This document shows positions 1 to 9,220 of a stretch of DNA of 38,234 bases, piece by piece. The stretch is taken from positions 1 to 38,234 of the forward strand of contig JABHGV010000020.1 of assembly GCA_018671895.1 (NCBI GenBank), read 5' to 3'. This stretch comes from Rhodospirillaceae bacterium. GTDB taxonomy: Bacteria > Pseudomonadota > Alphaproteobacteria > Rhodospirillales > JABHCV01. Numbering within the stretch: the first letter of the stretch is position 1; every line of letters starts with the position of its first letter. A program made the translations under genes and the position numbers. The notes under the pieces are model-generated. The model worked only from the letters and a program-made list of their open reading frames with translations. It did no database searches and was not told where the DNA came from.

Positions 1-1599
1 GTCGTCCGCCTGCTCGATTCATTATACCAGCGCGATGACATTGGCCCGGTCCGGGAATCCATTTCCACCCTGAGCGAGGCACTGGCCCAGTATTCGGAAA
101 CAATGAACAAGCCCGCCGAGGCAACGGTCGTCGAGCCACCAGACCTGACCGGGCTTGAGGTCGCATTGCGAACAGCCGCGCGCAACATCGAACGCCGCGT
201 CGCCAAGACCCAGATGTTCGGCCTGAATGAAACCATCACCGCCATGCGCACCGCAGAACTGGCCTTCATCGAAGACGGTCTGTCTGAACCGCTGGCCCGT
301 ATCGAGACCCTGTGGCAGGAATTCCGTCAATTGCTCTCGACGATGCCGCTCGAAGAAGATGAAAAAATTTCCATGCGGGGGCTGATAGATGTCTATCAAA
401 CCAGCCTGACGGCATACGCCAAGGCCCGACTGATACGGGAGACTCCGGCCGAGCGGGGCAGTGAAATCCTGTCCTATATGACTCCCAGTCTTGAAGGCAT
501 TCATGACTTCACCGATCAGCATCTGAACCAGGCGATCGCCACCGAAACCCGCCTGCTGGACACCCATCGGACCCTGATCGCCACCGGCACGGCGGCCCTG
601 TTGTTGATCCTGATGCTGTCGGGAATGATGATTATCCGATCAATCACCGTCCCGGTTATGTCGGCTGCCAGCGCCGGTCGACGATTGATCGCCGGAAGAA
701 CGGATTTCTCCATCGCCGGACTTGGCAATCAGGATGAAACCGGCGACATCGCGCGCGCCTTCTCTGGGCTGAAACAAATCCTGAGCGAAACCAACCGACT
801 GAAGGAAAGTCTGGAAAAAGCCCGCACGGAAGTCGAGCGCGGCGAGGCCGCCACAGCCGAAGCCGCATGGCTGCGCCGCGATCTGGAATCCATGAAGCTG
901 GAACTGGACAAGGGGCAGGCCGCCGTCGACGAGGTCGAACTGTTACGCGCCGTCATCGAAGCGACCAAGAACGATATCGGCAGTTCTCATACCGTTCAGC
1001 AGGATATGCCGCCAGCCTATGTCACGCACGAGCCCATACTGCAATCGGAACCGGATCCCGCGCCCGTACCGATGCCGCTGGAAAGCATCTCATTGGTTAG
1101 CCAGCGGGTCGCGCAGTCTTCAGAAAACGTCACTCAGGCGGCGCTGGATGCGGAACGAACCGGCATCCTGATCCGCAATCTGGGCGATGCCATTTCCGGC
1201 ATTGACGATATTGAAGCCCTGATCGCCAGCATCGGCGAACAGGCCGGCATGCTGGTCGTCGACATGCCTAACCAGATGTCCGATCTGATGGTATTGCAAG
1301 GGGGCGACGACCGGTCTGCTGCCAGCGACGCTATCATTCGCCGCTTCGACATTATTCGCACAGCGGCCGGAAAGGCGACATGGACGATCCGCGATATCGC
1401 CACGGTTATTCTGGAGGCCCGCAAAGCGGCACTGGATATCGCCCGTTCATCGTCAGTCGAGGCGCTGACGGTCACCACCGAACTGCTTGAACAGTCGGAA
1501 AACCTGCGCGGCATGCTTGATCAACTGGTGTTGCGTATGGATGGTCAATTGTCCCCGGATGAAGCGCCGACCCGTAAAGACGAGCCGGACGCTTCTTAA
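1..1599 (+). CDS. HAMP-domain chemoreceptor-like protein, 5' truncated, degenerate signalling tip
   Basis: The frame is open from base 1, so the ATG at 103 is probably internal and the gene starts outside the window. Numbered from that ATG, residues 10-155 form a long helical periplasmic bundle like the helical sensor domains of MCPs. Residues about 158-178 are one membrane helix, followed by a HAMP region (about 179-231) and a coiled coil (about 224-292), then a Pro-rich linker (301-325). The C-terminal helices resemble an MCP signalling domain, but the tip at 371-388 reads IASIGEQAGMLVVDM where MCPs have the near-invariant EQTNLLALNA hairpin, and the EAARAGE.G.GFAVVA stretch is missing. It may therefore not couple normally to CheA/CheW. 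The next gene, pgk, is convergent 18 nt away. The HAMP/MCP-like assignment is fairly secure; the ligand and output are unknown. Confidence 0.75.
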   Translation, partial: VVRLLDSLYQRDDIGPVRESISTLSEALAQYSETMNKPAEATVVEPPDLTGLEVALRTAARNIERRVAKTQMFGLNETITAMRTAELAFIEDGLSEPLARIETLWQEFRQLLSTMPLEEDEKISMRGLIDVYQTSLTAYAKARLIRETPAERGSEILSYMTPSLEGIHDFTDQHLNQAIATETRLLDTHRTLIATGTAALLLILMLSGMMIIRSITVPVMSAASAGRRLIAGRTDFSIAGLGNQDETGDIARAFSGLKQILSETNRLKESLEKARTEVERGEAATAEAAWLRRDLESMKLELDKGQAAVDEVELLRAVIEATKNDIGSSHTVQQDMPPAYVTHEPILQSEPDPAPVPMPLESISLVSQRVAQSSENVTQAALDAERTGILIRNLGDAISGIDDIEALIASIGEQAGMLVVDMPNQMSDLMVLQGGDDRSAASDAIIRRFDIIRTAAGKATWTIRDIATVILEARKAALDIARSSSVEALTVTTELLEQSENLRGMLDQLVLRMDGQLSPDEAPTRKDEPDAS

Positions 1600-1617
1600 A
1601 GGGTACGGGTCTGTCTG

Positions 1618-2811
1618 TTACTTACGCAGAACTTCAACGCCAGGAAGCTGCTTGCCTTCCATCCATTCCAGGAAAGCACCACCAGCCGTCGAAATGTACG
1701 AGAAGTCATCGCTGACACCCGCATGGGCCAAGGCCGCAACAGTATCACCGCCACCGGCAACACTTGTCATTTTGCCTTCCTTTGTCAGCTTGGCGGCAGC
1801 CTGAGCGGCAGCGTTGGTGCCTTTGTCGAAGGGCGGAATTTCGAACGCGCCGAACGGGCCGTTCCAGACAACGGTCTTGCAGGTCTCCAATTTCGCCGTG
1901 ACCTCGTCGATTGATTTCGGACCGATGTCGAGCATCATGGCGTCGGACGGAATGGCATCAAGGGCAACGGTTTCACACTCGGCACCTTCCTTGAATTCAC
2001 GCGCCACTACGCCATCGACGGGCAAGACCACGTCGCAGCCAGCCTTCTCGGCGGTTTCCAGAATGCCGCGGGCCTGATCGGCCATGTCCTGTTCGCACAG
2101 CGAATTACCAACATCAATGCCTTGCGCAAACAAGAATGTGTTGGCCATGCCGCCGCCAATAATCAGCACATCGACCTTCGAGGCCAGATTGCCGAGCACT
2201 TCCATCTTGGTCGACACCTTGGCACCACCAACAACGGCAGCGACCGGCGGAGTCGGGATTTCCAGCGCAGCCGCCAGGGATTCGACTTCGACCTGCATCA
2301 ACCGACCCGCAGCGGCCGGCATCAGATGCGCAAGCCCTTCGGTCGAGGCATGGGCCCGATGCGAACATGAGAACGCGTCACTTACATAGGCATCGCCCAG
2401 CGTCGCCAGCTCGGCGGTGAAATCCTTGTCGTTTGCTTCCTCGCCCGGATTGAAACGCAGGTTTTCCAGCATCACGATGTCGCCGTCATTCATCTCGCTG
2501 ATAAGCTGACGGGCGCTGTCGCCGACAGTATCAGTGGCGAAGCCGACCGGCTTGCCACAGGCTTTGGACAACGCCTCGGCCACCGGGGCCAAGCTCATTT
2601 CCGCAACCACCTGTCCCTTGGGGCGACCAAAATGGGTCATGACAACGACGCGTGCGCCCTTACCGGTCAATTCGGTCAAGGTCGGAACAGTGCGGTCGAT
2701 ACGGGTGCTGTCCGTCACCTTGCCGTCCTTCATGGGGACATTCAAATCGGCACGCACAAGCACGCGCTTACCGGCGACATCAAGATCATCAATGGTTTTA
2801 AACTGTGACAT
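1618..2811 (-). CDS. pgk: Phosphoglycerate kinase
   Basis: Reversible transfer of phosphate from 1,3-bisphosphoglycerate to ADP in glycolysis and gluconeogenesis; cytosolic. The 397-residue length is standard for bacterial Pgk. The N-terminal domain has the substrate-binding RADLNVP and DSTRI motifs and the THFGRPKG segment. The C-terminal nucleotide domain has WNGPFGAFE and the GGGDTVAAL glycine-rich loop near the end. The ATG at 2811 gives the canonical short N-terminus. It lies 132 nt downstream of ccmI on the same strand, so it may have its own promoter in that AT-richer gap or be read through from the ccm operon; I could not fix a convincing -35/-10 pair. Family call is very secure. Confidence 0.97.
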   Translation of the reverse strand: MSQFKTIDDLDVAGKRVLVRADLNVPMKDGKVTDSTRIDRTVPTLTELTGKGARVVVMTHFGRPKGQVVAEMSLAPVAEALSKACGKPVGFATDTVGDSARQLISEMNDGDIVMLENLRFNPGEEANDKDFTAELATLGDAYVSDAFSCSHRAHASTEGLAHLMPAAAGRLMQVEVESLAAALEIPTPPVAAVVGGAKVSTKMEVLGNLASKVDVLIIGGGMANTFLFAQGIDVGNSLCEQDMADQARGILETAEKAGCDVVLPVDGVVAREFKEGAECETVALDAIPSDAMMLDIGPKSIDEVTAKLETCKTVVWNGPFGAFEIPPFDKGTNAAAQAAAKLTKEGKMTSVAGGGDTVAALAHAGVSDDFSYISTAGGAFLEWMEGKQLPGVEVLRK

Positions 2812-2943
2812 GAGTAAAAAAACTCTCTGTGTTGGGGTTGCGATGCGGCTCTGCGCCCGTTTGTTATTTATGTTTAGCTAATATACAGAGGAAAGGGCAA
2901 CACCCATCAGGGTAGGGCCGCGGCGCGTGCCGCCCAACGAGGA

Positions 2944-4119
2944 TCAGGGAAGCTTTGCCGCCCGGGCTGCCGCATCGTCGGCTTTAGCCGCATCACCCAG
3001 CACCCGATAGGCCCTCTCCAACCGCAGCCAGCCTTGCTTGTCGTCGGGATTTTTCCGAAGACGTTCGGCCAGTCCATCGACCATGGACTGAATCATCTGC
3101 TGGCGCTGTTCATCAGTCATCTGGGCCGCAGCGTCCATATCGGCACGACTCGGACCCGACTGCATCGACGGTTGCGGTCTGGATTGCGGGAAAGGCCGCT
3201 GGAAAGTCGGTGCCGATTGGGTGGGCATGAAATCGGCCGGATTGAGGCCGAATTTTTCCGCTGCCCGTTCGATCTGCTGATTGACCAGCCCCATCCATGG
3301 ATCGTCAGCACCCGACGTCACCGCCAGATTGACCCAGTCGCGCATGGCACCTTCGCCATCGCCTTTCTGAGCCTTGGCCAGCGCCATGTAATATCGCGCC
3401 TTTGGGTCATTCGGATCGCGCAGCAACACCGCGCCCAAGACTTCGACTGCTTTCTGCGGAATCATCGTGCGGGCATCGAAGGCCATAGCTTCGGCGTAAC
3501 TGACGCCGATTTTCGGGTCACCGTCGCTCAGTTCATAAGCCTTACCGTAAGCCCCGGCGGATTTTCCATATTGTTCCATTGACGCATGGCTACGCCCCAG
3601 CAGGGTCCAGCCCCGAACGTCGCCCGGGTTTTCCTTCAGCTTTTCCACCAGCGATGCCACCGCATTGGCAAGGCTTGTCCGGCGCTTTGTCTCTTCCTGA
3701 CTCATGGCCGGAGCAGACGCCGTGCGTTCCGCCAATGGCTGGTCCGGCGCGTTGGGACTGCCAAGGTCCAGATACATCAGCACCGCACCGACAGGAACGA
3801 AAACGGCCAGCGCCACAATCAGCACCATGCCGGATTTTGCCTCCGGTGTTTTTACCTTTTTCGACACGGCAGCATCAGCGGCCAACAGGCGACGTTTGAT
3901 TTCCATACGCGCGGCCTCTGCCGCATCGTCACCCAACAAGCCGCGCTCAAGGTCGCGCTCAACTTCTTTCAGTTGGTCCTTGTAAACGTTGATATCATAG
4001 GCCTCGCGCGCCGCATTCGCGCCGCCGCGTGGTCGGATCAACGGCATCAGGATGTAAAGCAGCACCGCGATGCTTAAAGCCGCCATGACCAGCCATAATT
4101 GCAGGGTATCGGGCATCAT
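2944..4119 (-). CDS. ccmI: Cytochrome c maturation protein CcmI (CycH), TPR apocytochrome chaperone
   Basis: Last gene of the ccm operon. CcmI captures the C-terminus of unfolded apocytochrome c and presents it to the CcmF/CcmH haem ligation complex. Two membrane helices are visible (about residues 8-27 and 96-117) with a cytoplasmic segment between them that contains the typical YDINVYKDQLKEVERDLERG stretch. The periplasmic region carries TPR-like helices (about 150-260), for example around GWTLLGRSHASMEQYGKSAGAY, a Pro/Gln-rich linker and one more TPR-like unit at the C-terminus. 391 residues fits alphaproteobacterial CcmI. The first ATG (4119) overlaps the ccmH stop as ATGA, indicating translational coupling; a second ATG follows directly. 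Confidence 0.9.
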   Translation of the reverse strand: MMPDTLQLWLVMAALSIAVLLYILMPLIRPRGGANAAREAYDINVYKDQLKEVERDLERGLLGDDAAEAARMEIKRRLLAADAAVSKKVKTPEAKSGMVLIVALAVFVPVGAVLMYLDLGSPNAPDQPLAERTASAPAMSQEETKRRTSLANAVASLVEKLKENPGDVRGWTLLGRSHASMEQYGKSAGAYGKAYELSDGDPKIGVSYAEAMAFDARTMIPQKAVEVLGAVLLRDPNDPKARYYMALAKAQKGDGEGAMRDWVNLAVTSGADDPWMGLVNQQIERAAEKFGLNPADFMPTQSAPTFQRPFPQSRPQPSMQSGPSRADMDAAAQMTDEQRQQMIQSMVDGLAERLRKNPDDKQGWLRLERAYRVLGDAAKADDAAARAAKLP

Positions 4120-4583
4120 GCCTCGTCATCCTCGAGCAATTTCTGCAGCCGTTTCTCTTCCGCCGCGCTCAGCTTGGCGACCTTCGTTTGCAGTGCTTCT
4201 TCGGGGCGGCGGCGATAAAAGACGACGGCAACCAGAATGCCGATGCCGACGATCAATGGCGCGCCGAACCACAACACATAGGTCGTCGTCTTGAACGGCG
4301 GGTCGAGCAGGACATAATCGCCATAACGCGAGACCATATAGTCGATGACGTCGGCGTTGCTGTCCCCGGCCAAAATCCGTTCCCGCACCAGCACGCGCAT
4401 ATCGCGTGCCAGCTCGGCATTGGATTCATCAATCGACTGGTTTTGGCAAACCACACAGCGCAGGTTCTTGCTGGCCTCACGCGCACGGGCCTCAAGCGCC
4501 GGATCTTTCAGCATCTCACTCGGCTCGACGGCGTGCGCTGGCAGCGCCAGCATCATCGCCAACAGCAACAAAATCATTCTCAT
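4116..4583 (-). CDS. ccmH: Cytochrome c maturation thiol oxidoreductase CcmH (CycL)
   Basis: Membrane-anchored periplasmic thiol-disulfide protein that works with CcmG to keep the apocytochrome CXXCH cysteines reduced for haem attachment. The family motif LRCVVCQNQ is present with Cys43 and Cys46. A signal peptide (residues 1-18, ending AHA) precedes it, and a C-terminal membrane helix lies at about 105-127, followed by a short charged cytoplasmic tail. I chose the ATG at 4583 because it overlaps the ccmG stop as ATGA and starts directly with the signal peptide; an upstream in-frame start would put ten polar residues before it. About 155 aa. This is the short CcmH form; the TPR part is the separate ccmI gene. 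Confidence 0.93.
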   Translation of the reverse strand: MRMILLLLAMMLALPAHAVEPSEMLKDPALEARAREASKNLRCVVCQNQSIDESNAELARDMRVLVRERILAGDSNADVIDYMVSRYGDYVLLDPPFKTTTYVLWFGAPLIVGIGILVAVVFYRRRPEEALQTKVAKLSAAEEKRLQKLLEDDEA

Positions 4584-5116
4584 TGTTTGCGAAGCTCCTG
4601 GATCAACGGCCACAGCGTCGCCGACCAGTTATCTGCATCGATGACGCCTGTGTGCTTGTAACGAATGAAGCCACGACGATCGACGATAAAGCTTTCCGGT
4701 GCGCCATAGACGCCAAAGGCGATGGCCGCCTTGCTGTCCGGGTCGTCACCGACCAGCGTATAAGGATCACCATGCCGGGCCAGCCATTTCGGTCCGGCAT
4801 CAGGGTCTTTTTCACGCCAGTCGATGCCGAAAACCGGCACCAGGTTCAGCTTGGCGATTTCCATCAGTGTCGGATGTTCGGCGACACAGGCCACGCACCA
4901 CGAGCCAAACACATTGACCAGCGTCACATGGCCCTTCAAATCCTCGCTGGAAAAGCCGCGCGCCTTGCCCTTGATCGGTTTAAGATCAAAGGCCGGAACC
5001 GGTTGATCAATCAGCACCGACGGCAGATCCCTGGGGTTCAGCTTCAAGCCAACCGCGAAGTATCCTGCGAGCACCAGAAACACCGCCAGCGGCACCATGT
5101 AGGCCAGCCGCTTCAT
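4580..5116 (-). CDS. ccmG: Thiol:disulfide interchange protein CcmG (DsbE)
   Basis: Periplasmic, membrane-anchored thioredoxin-fold reductant for cytochrome c maturation. An N-terminal anchor helix (residues 5-22) is followed by a thioredoxin-like domain. The active site is GSWCVACVAEHP, with Cys74 and Cys77. The residue between the cysteines is Ala where most CcmG proteins carry Pro (WCVPC or WCxPC), a mild departure. FGVYGAPESFIVD carries the cis-Pro region near residue 140. 178 aa is the usual size. The start overlaps the ccmF stop (ATGA) and the end overlaps the ccmH start, so it is embedded in the coupled operon. Confidence 0.95.
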   Translation of the reverse strand: MKRLAYMVPLAVFLVLAGYFAVGLKLNPRDLPSVLIDQPVPAFDLKPIKGKARGFSSEDLKGHVTLVNVFGSWCVACVAEHPTLMEIAKLNLVPVFGIDWREKDPDAGPKWLARHGDPYTLVGDDPDSKAAIAFGVYGAPESFIVDRRGFIRYKHTGVIDADNWSATLWPLIQELRKQ

Positions 5117-7104
5117 GCGCTAGCCGCCTCAGCCGACTTACCCGATTTGGACTGCCGGGCCGTTGGTGCGCCGATGCGATAACGCCGGTCCGAAACGCTG
5201 ATTGTGCCGCCAACAACCATGAACAGCGAGCCGATCCACATCCAGACGACCAGCGGATTGAAGTAAATACGAGTGACGAAACCGCCTTCGTTGCCCTCGG
5301 AATCGCCGATAACGGCGTACAGATCGCCTGTCATTAAGGTATGAATGGCGGCTTCCGTCGTCGGCATCTGGCGCACAGGATAGTTGCGTTTTTCCGCATG
5401 CAGCATGGCGACGGGCTCACCGTCACGAGTCACCTGAAAATCACCTTGAATAATAGTGTAGTTGGGCCCGCGTCCGCTTTTCGCGCCTTCGAAGGTAAAG
5501 TCATAGCCAGAGACGGTAACTGTCTCGCCCGGCTTCATCACCTGAATACTTTCCGCTTTCCAGCCCCCGGCCCCGGCCATCCCGGCAATCGCCATGGCCA
5601 TGCCCAGGTGCGCCAGCGTCATTCCCCATGTCGCGCGTGGCTGATGCATCAGGCGTGCGAACGCCTTGCCCGGCGCCTTGAAGAGCCGAATGCGCTCGGC
5701 CATTTCGACCAGAACCGATACCCCCATCCAGACGGCGATAGCCATGCCGATAATACCGAAGAACGGGCCGCCGTCGGCGATTGCGACTGTCGCAGCGGCG
5801 GCAATGCCCGTTGCGATAAAAGCCACAATCAGTCGCTTCGAAGCGCCTGCCAGATCGCCGCGTTTCCATGACAGCATCGGACCGTATCCCATGGCGAACA
5901 GCATCGGTAGCATTAGCGGAATAAAGACGGCGTTGAAGAACGGCGGGCCGATCGATACCTTGCCGCCGCCAACTGCATCCAGAAACAATGGATACAACGT
6001 GCCCAACAGAACCACGGCGCAACCGGTGCTCATCACCAAATTGTTCAGCAGCAATCCACCTTCCCGCGAGATCGGCTTGAACATGCCGGTGCTTTTCAAC
6101 GCCGGTGCGCGTAGCGCAAACAAGGCCAGCGAGCCACCGATGACGATCATCAATAACAGCAGGATAAAGACGCCCCGTTCCGGGTCGGTGGCGAATGCAT
6201 GTACCGAAGTCAGAACGCCGGAACGAACCAGGAAGGTTCCCAACAGGCTCATGGAAAAAGCGAGGATGGCGAGGAAAATCGTCCACGACTTCATGGTGTC
6301 ACGTTTTTCAACGACGATGGCCGAATGCAGCAAAGCAGTTCCGGCCAGCCATGGCATGAACGAGGCGTTTTCAACCGGGTCCCAAAACCACCAACCGCCC
6401 CAGCCCAGTTCGTAATAGGCCCACCATGATCCAAGCGCGATGCCGATCGTAAGGAACGACCACGCGGCCAGCGTCCACGGACGCACCCAACGCGCCCATG
6501 CGGCATCGACACGGCCTTCGATCAGGGCGGCGATGGCAAAGGAAAAGGCCATCGAAAAACCGACATAGCCCAGATAAAGAAACGGCGGATGGAACGCCAG
6601 ACCGGGGTCCTGCAAAAGCGGGTTCATATCCTGTCCGTCCAGTGCGGCTGGGAACATGCGCTCGAACGGATTCGAGGTCAGCAGCATGAACAGGTAAAAG
6701 CCAACCGACACCATCGCCTGCACGCCAAGCACCCGGGCCTTCAGGCTGGGCGGCAAATTGCCGCCGAACATGGCGACGGCGGAACCGAACCCGGTCAGGA
6801 TCAAAACCCACAAAAGCAGCGAGCCTTCATGATTGCCCCAGACGCCCGATACCTTGTAGAGCATCGGTTTTAAAGAGTGCGAATTCTGATAGACGTTAAC
6901 GACTGAAAAATCAGACACCACATGGGAATAGGTCAGCGCACCGAAGGAAAAGATAATCAGGGCGAACTGCGACATGGCGGCAGGTTTCGCCATCGCCATC
7001 CAGATCGTATTGTCGCGATGCGCACCAACCATCGGCACCGTTGACTGAACGATGCCGACGAACAACGCCAGTACCAACGCAAAATGTCCGGCTTCGGCTA
7101 TCAT
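5113..7104 (-). CDS. ccmF: Cytochrome c haem lyase subunit CcmF
   Basis: Large polytopic inner-membrane protein of the haem-handling family. It takes haem from holo-CcmE and ligates it to apocytochrome together with CcmH and CcmI. About 663 aa with many hydrophobic helices. The Trp-rich WWD signature is visible as WGGWWFWDPVENAS, and conserved His-bearing loops precede it (VWGNHEGSLLLWV). A periplasmic C-terminal region carries the late FEGAKSGRGPNYT segment before the last membrane helix. The longer open frame begins 20 residues upstream, but the ATG at 7104 forms a TAATG overlap with the ccmE stop and yields the standard start MIAEAGHFAL, so I use that. The gene is intact. Confidence 0.96.
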   Translation of the reverse strand: MIAEAGHFALVLALFVGIVQSTVPMVGAHRDNTIWMAMAKPAAMSQFALIIFSFGALTYSHVVSDFSVVNVYQNSHSLKPMLYKVSGVWGNHEGSLLLWVLILTGFGSAVAMFGGNLPPSLKARVLGVQAMVSVGFYLFMLLTSNPFERMFPAALDGQDMNPLLQDPGLAFHPPFLYLGYVGFSMAFSFAIAALIEGRVDAAWARWVRPWTLAAWSFLTIGIALGSWWAYYELGWGGWWFWDPVENASFMPWLAGTALLHSAIVVEKRDTMKSWTIFLAILAFSMSLLGTFLVRSGVLTSVHAFATDPERGVFILLLLMIVIGGSLALFALRAPALKSTGMFKPISREGGLLLNNLVMSTGCAVVLLGTLYPLFLDAVGGGKVSIGPPFFNAVFIPLMLPMLFAMGYGPMLSWKRGDLAGASKRLIVAFIATGIAAAATVAIADGGPFFGIIGMAIAVWMGVSVLVEMAERIRLFKAPGKAFARLMHQPRATWGMTLAHLGMAMAIAGMAGAGGWKAESIQVMKPGETVTVSGYDFTFEGAKSGRGPNYTIIQGDFQVTRDGEPVAMLHAEKRNYPVRQMPTTEAAIHTLMTGDLYAVIGDSEGNEGGFVTRIYFNPLVVWMWIGSLFMVVGGTISVSDRRYRIGAPTARQSKSGKSAEAASA

Positions 7105-7580
7105 TATTTCGAGTCTTTCGGAGTATGACCCTGACGTTTCATTTCTTCGCCCATGGCGTCCCACTTGCCAGATTTCTTCAGCGCGTCGGCGACTTCCGGC
7201 GGCATATAGGTCTCGTCATGCTTGGCCAGCACCTCGTCAGCCTGGAAAACGCCATCCTTGAAGATGCCCTCGGCGACGACGCCTTGGCCCTCGCGAAACA
7301 GGTCGGGCAGGATGCCACGATAGCGCACGCTGACTGAATTGCTCAAGTCGGTAACATTAAACACAACCACGGCGTCGGCCTTTTTCTGGACGCTGTCTTC
7401 TTCGACAAGGCCACCCAGACGCAACCGGCGATCCGATGAGACTTTCTTTTCAATGATATCGGTCGGGCTGTGGAAGAAAACAATGCTTTCTTCATATGCG
7501 TTCAGCACCAATGCTGCTGCTGCTGCAATCAGCAACAATGCCAGACCGACGAACGACAGTCTCTTATGCTTGCGTTTCAC
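7104..7580 (-). CDS. ccmE: Haem chaperone CcmE
   Basis: Periplasmic haem shuttle, anchored by an N-terminal helix (about residues 9-27), that binds haem covalently and delivers it to CcmF. The OB-fold core is followed by the haem-binding motif AKHDETYMPPE, with His121 as the covalent ligand and Tyr125 as the axial tyrosine, matching the HxxxY type. The start codon is GTG (7580) and overlaps the ccmD stop as GTGA; no in-frame ATG gives a better N-terminus. 158 aa is usual. Confidence 0.96.
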   Translation of the reverse strand: MKRKHKRLSFVGLALLLIAAAAALVLNAYEESIVFFHSPTDIIEKKVSSDRRLRLGGLVEEDSVQKKADAVVVFNVTDLSNSVSVRYRGILPDLFREGQGVVAEGIFKDGVFQADEVLAKHDETYMPPEVADALKKSGKWDAMGEEMKRQGHTPKDSK

Positions 7581-7744
7581 TTGGCCGCACCCTCATGTTT
7601 TTCTTCCAGCGCCGCCAGGGACGCCTCGACAGATTTTTGTTTTCTAATGCTGAGAAACAACAAGCCGATCATGACCGCGGCGGTGACGGCATAACAGGGC
7701 CAGACGAACGCCCCATAGCCGCCCATGTCGAAAAAATCCTGCAT
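7577..7744 (-). CDS. ccmD: Haem exporter accessory protein CcmD
   Basis: A 55-residue protein read directly from the minus strand. It begins MQDFFDMGGYGAFVWP, followed by one membrane helix (about residues 13-32) and a charged, helical cytoplasmic tail ending EEKHEGAAK. This is the classic CcmD layout: short acidic/aromatic N-terminus, GGYGxFVWP-type motif and single helix. CcmD helps release holo-CcmE from the CcmABC complex. The ATG overlaps the ccmC stop (ATGA) and the TGA overlaps the ccmE GTG start. It is easily missed by gene callers because of size, but position and motif make it secure. Confidence 0.93.
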   Translation of the reverse strand: MQDFFDMGGYGAFVWPCYAVTAAVMIGLLFLSIRKQKSVEASLAALEEKHEGAAK

Positions 7745-8478
7745 CAGTCTTCTCCCTGTCCGCGGGCCTGGCGGAATCGCAAGTTGCGAATACGGTTAGC
7801 TGCGACTTCGGCGCGCACCCGTATCAACATCACCCACAGGTAATAGGTGGTGAACGCCAGCGCCATCAGCAATAGCGGCCACAACATTGAGGCATCAATG
7901 GAGGGGCCGCTCATTTTCAAAACACTGGACGGCTGGTGCAGGGTGTTCCACCAGTCGACGGAAAACTTGATGATCGGCACGTTGACGACGCCAACCAGCA
8001 CCAGGATCGACGACGCCCGGGTGCCACGGGTCGGATCATCGAAGGCTTCGATCAGCGCCATATATCCCAGATACAAAAACAGCAGCACCAGCATTGATGT
8101 CAGCCGCGCATCCCAGACCCAATAGGTGCCCCACATGGGCTTGCCCCACAACGACCCGGTCAACAGCGACAGAAAGGCAAACGACGCCCCGATGGGGGCG
8201 GTCGACTTGGCGATCAGGTCGGCAAGTGGGTGTTTCCAGATCAAACCGACGGCGGCTGAAATCGCCATGCCTGTATAACAAAACAGCGCCATCCACGAGG
8301 ACGGAACATGCACATACATAATGCGTACGCTTTCGCCCTGCTGATAATCGGCAGGTGCGACGACGAGGCCCATATACAGGCCAGCCCCCATCAACAGCAC
8401 GGTAGCCCAGGCCATCCACGGCTGGATGATATCGGCGAGACGGAGGAAACGGGTCGGATTGGCGAATCGGTGTAACAT
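7744..8478 (-). CDS. ccmC: Haem exporter/transfer protein CcmC
   Basis: Polytopic membrane protein that loads haem onto CcmE. Six hydrophobic helices are visible over 244 residues. The Trp-rich haem-handling motif appears as WGTYWVWDARLTS (about residues 125-137). Conserved His residues occur in the periplasmic loop YVHVPSSW (His57) and later in WWNTLHQ, matching the two external haem ligands of the family. The ATG at 8478 starts with an amphipathic segment typical of the family. A 72-nt spacer separates it from ccmB, the largest gap within the ccm genes; I see no terminator there, so co-transcription is likely. Confidence 0.96.
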   Translation of the reverse strand: MLHRFANPTRFLRLADIIQPWMAWATVLLMGAGLYMGLVVAPADYQQGESVRIMYVHVPSSWMALFCYTGMAISAAVGLIWKHPLADLIAKSTAPIGASFAFLSLLTGSLWGKPMWGTYWVWDARLTSMLVLLFLYLGYMALIEAFDDPTRGTRASSILVLVGVVNVPIIKFSVDWWNTLHQPSSVLKMSGPSIDASMLWPLLLMALAFTTYYLWVMLIRVRAEVAANRIRNLRFRQARGQGED

Positions 8479-8550
8479 TTTCTTTAAATCATGGCTCCCA
8501 GGAAGAAATGGTTTTAACGCCTGCAGGAGAGGTTGTCACGTAGTCCGGCA

Positions 8551-9216
8551 TCATTCGACAGCCTGTCGCACTGCTGCTGCTGCAGCCCATGGGCAGAGCG
8601 CCAGCGAACCGAGCATTAATCCACCCAATATCAGCATGTGGGCGCGGGCCTCGAAACCGCCGATGACCGCATCAACCGCCCCGACCCCGAAGATCAATAC
8701 CGGGATGAAAAGCGGCAGGATCAACAGCGACAACAGCACCCCACCACGGCGCGACCCCAGCACCAATGCCGCCCCGACGGCACCGATCAGGCTTAAGCTT
8801 GGCGTCCCCAGCGCCAATGCCGCGATCAACATCAAAAACCCGTCGGTGTTCATATTCAGCAACACCGCCAGCAAGGGGGCAGCCAAAATCAACGGCAGCC
8901 CGGTGGTCAGCCAGTGGGCGATGACCTTGGCGAGCACAATCCATTCCAGTGCCATCGGCGACAGCACCAGCAGTTCCAGCGATCCGTCCTCGTAATCAGT
9001 CTGAAACAGGCGTTCGAGGGACAACATCGACGCCAACAGGGCGGCGACCCAGATAATGCCGGCGGCGATACGGGCCAGAATATTCGGCTCCGGGCCGACG
9101 CCGAACGGGAACAACACGACGGCGATGATGAAGAACATCACCACCATGACCCAGTCCATGCCCTGATGCAGGGCCAAAAGCAGGTCGCGACGTATGATAT
9201 TGATAAAATCGCACAT
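8551..9216 (-). CDS. ccmB: Haem exporter permease CcmB
   Basis: Inner-membrane permease of the CcmAB ABC complex that uses ATP to release holo-CcmE from CcmCD. About 221 aa with six predicted membrane helices. The N-terminus MCDFINIIRRDLLLALHQG and the internal FQTDYEDGSLELL segment are typical of CcmB. The open frame extends 53 residues upstream across the ccmA 3' end; I choose the ATG at 9216 because it gives the family length and leaves only 4 nt after the ccmA stop. Confidence 0.95.
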   Translation of the reverse strand: MCDFINIIRRDLLLALHQGMDWVMVVMFFIIAVVLFPFGVGPEPNILARIAAGIIWVAALLASMLSLERLFQTDYEDGSLELLVLSPMALEWIVLAKVIAHWLTTGLPLILAAPLLAVLLNMNTDGFLMLIAALALGTPSLSLIGAVGAALVLGSRRGGVLLSLLILPLFIPVLIFGVGAVDAVIGGFEARAHMLILGGLMLGSLALCPWAAAAAVRQAVE

Positions 9217-9220
9217 GATT

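Noticed and set aside
5666-6415. 249-aa plus-strand and 261-aa minus-strand frames (5501-6286) over ccmF
   Set aside because: Both overlap the conserved ccmF coding region and have low-complexity shadow composition.
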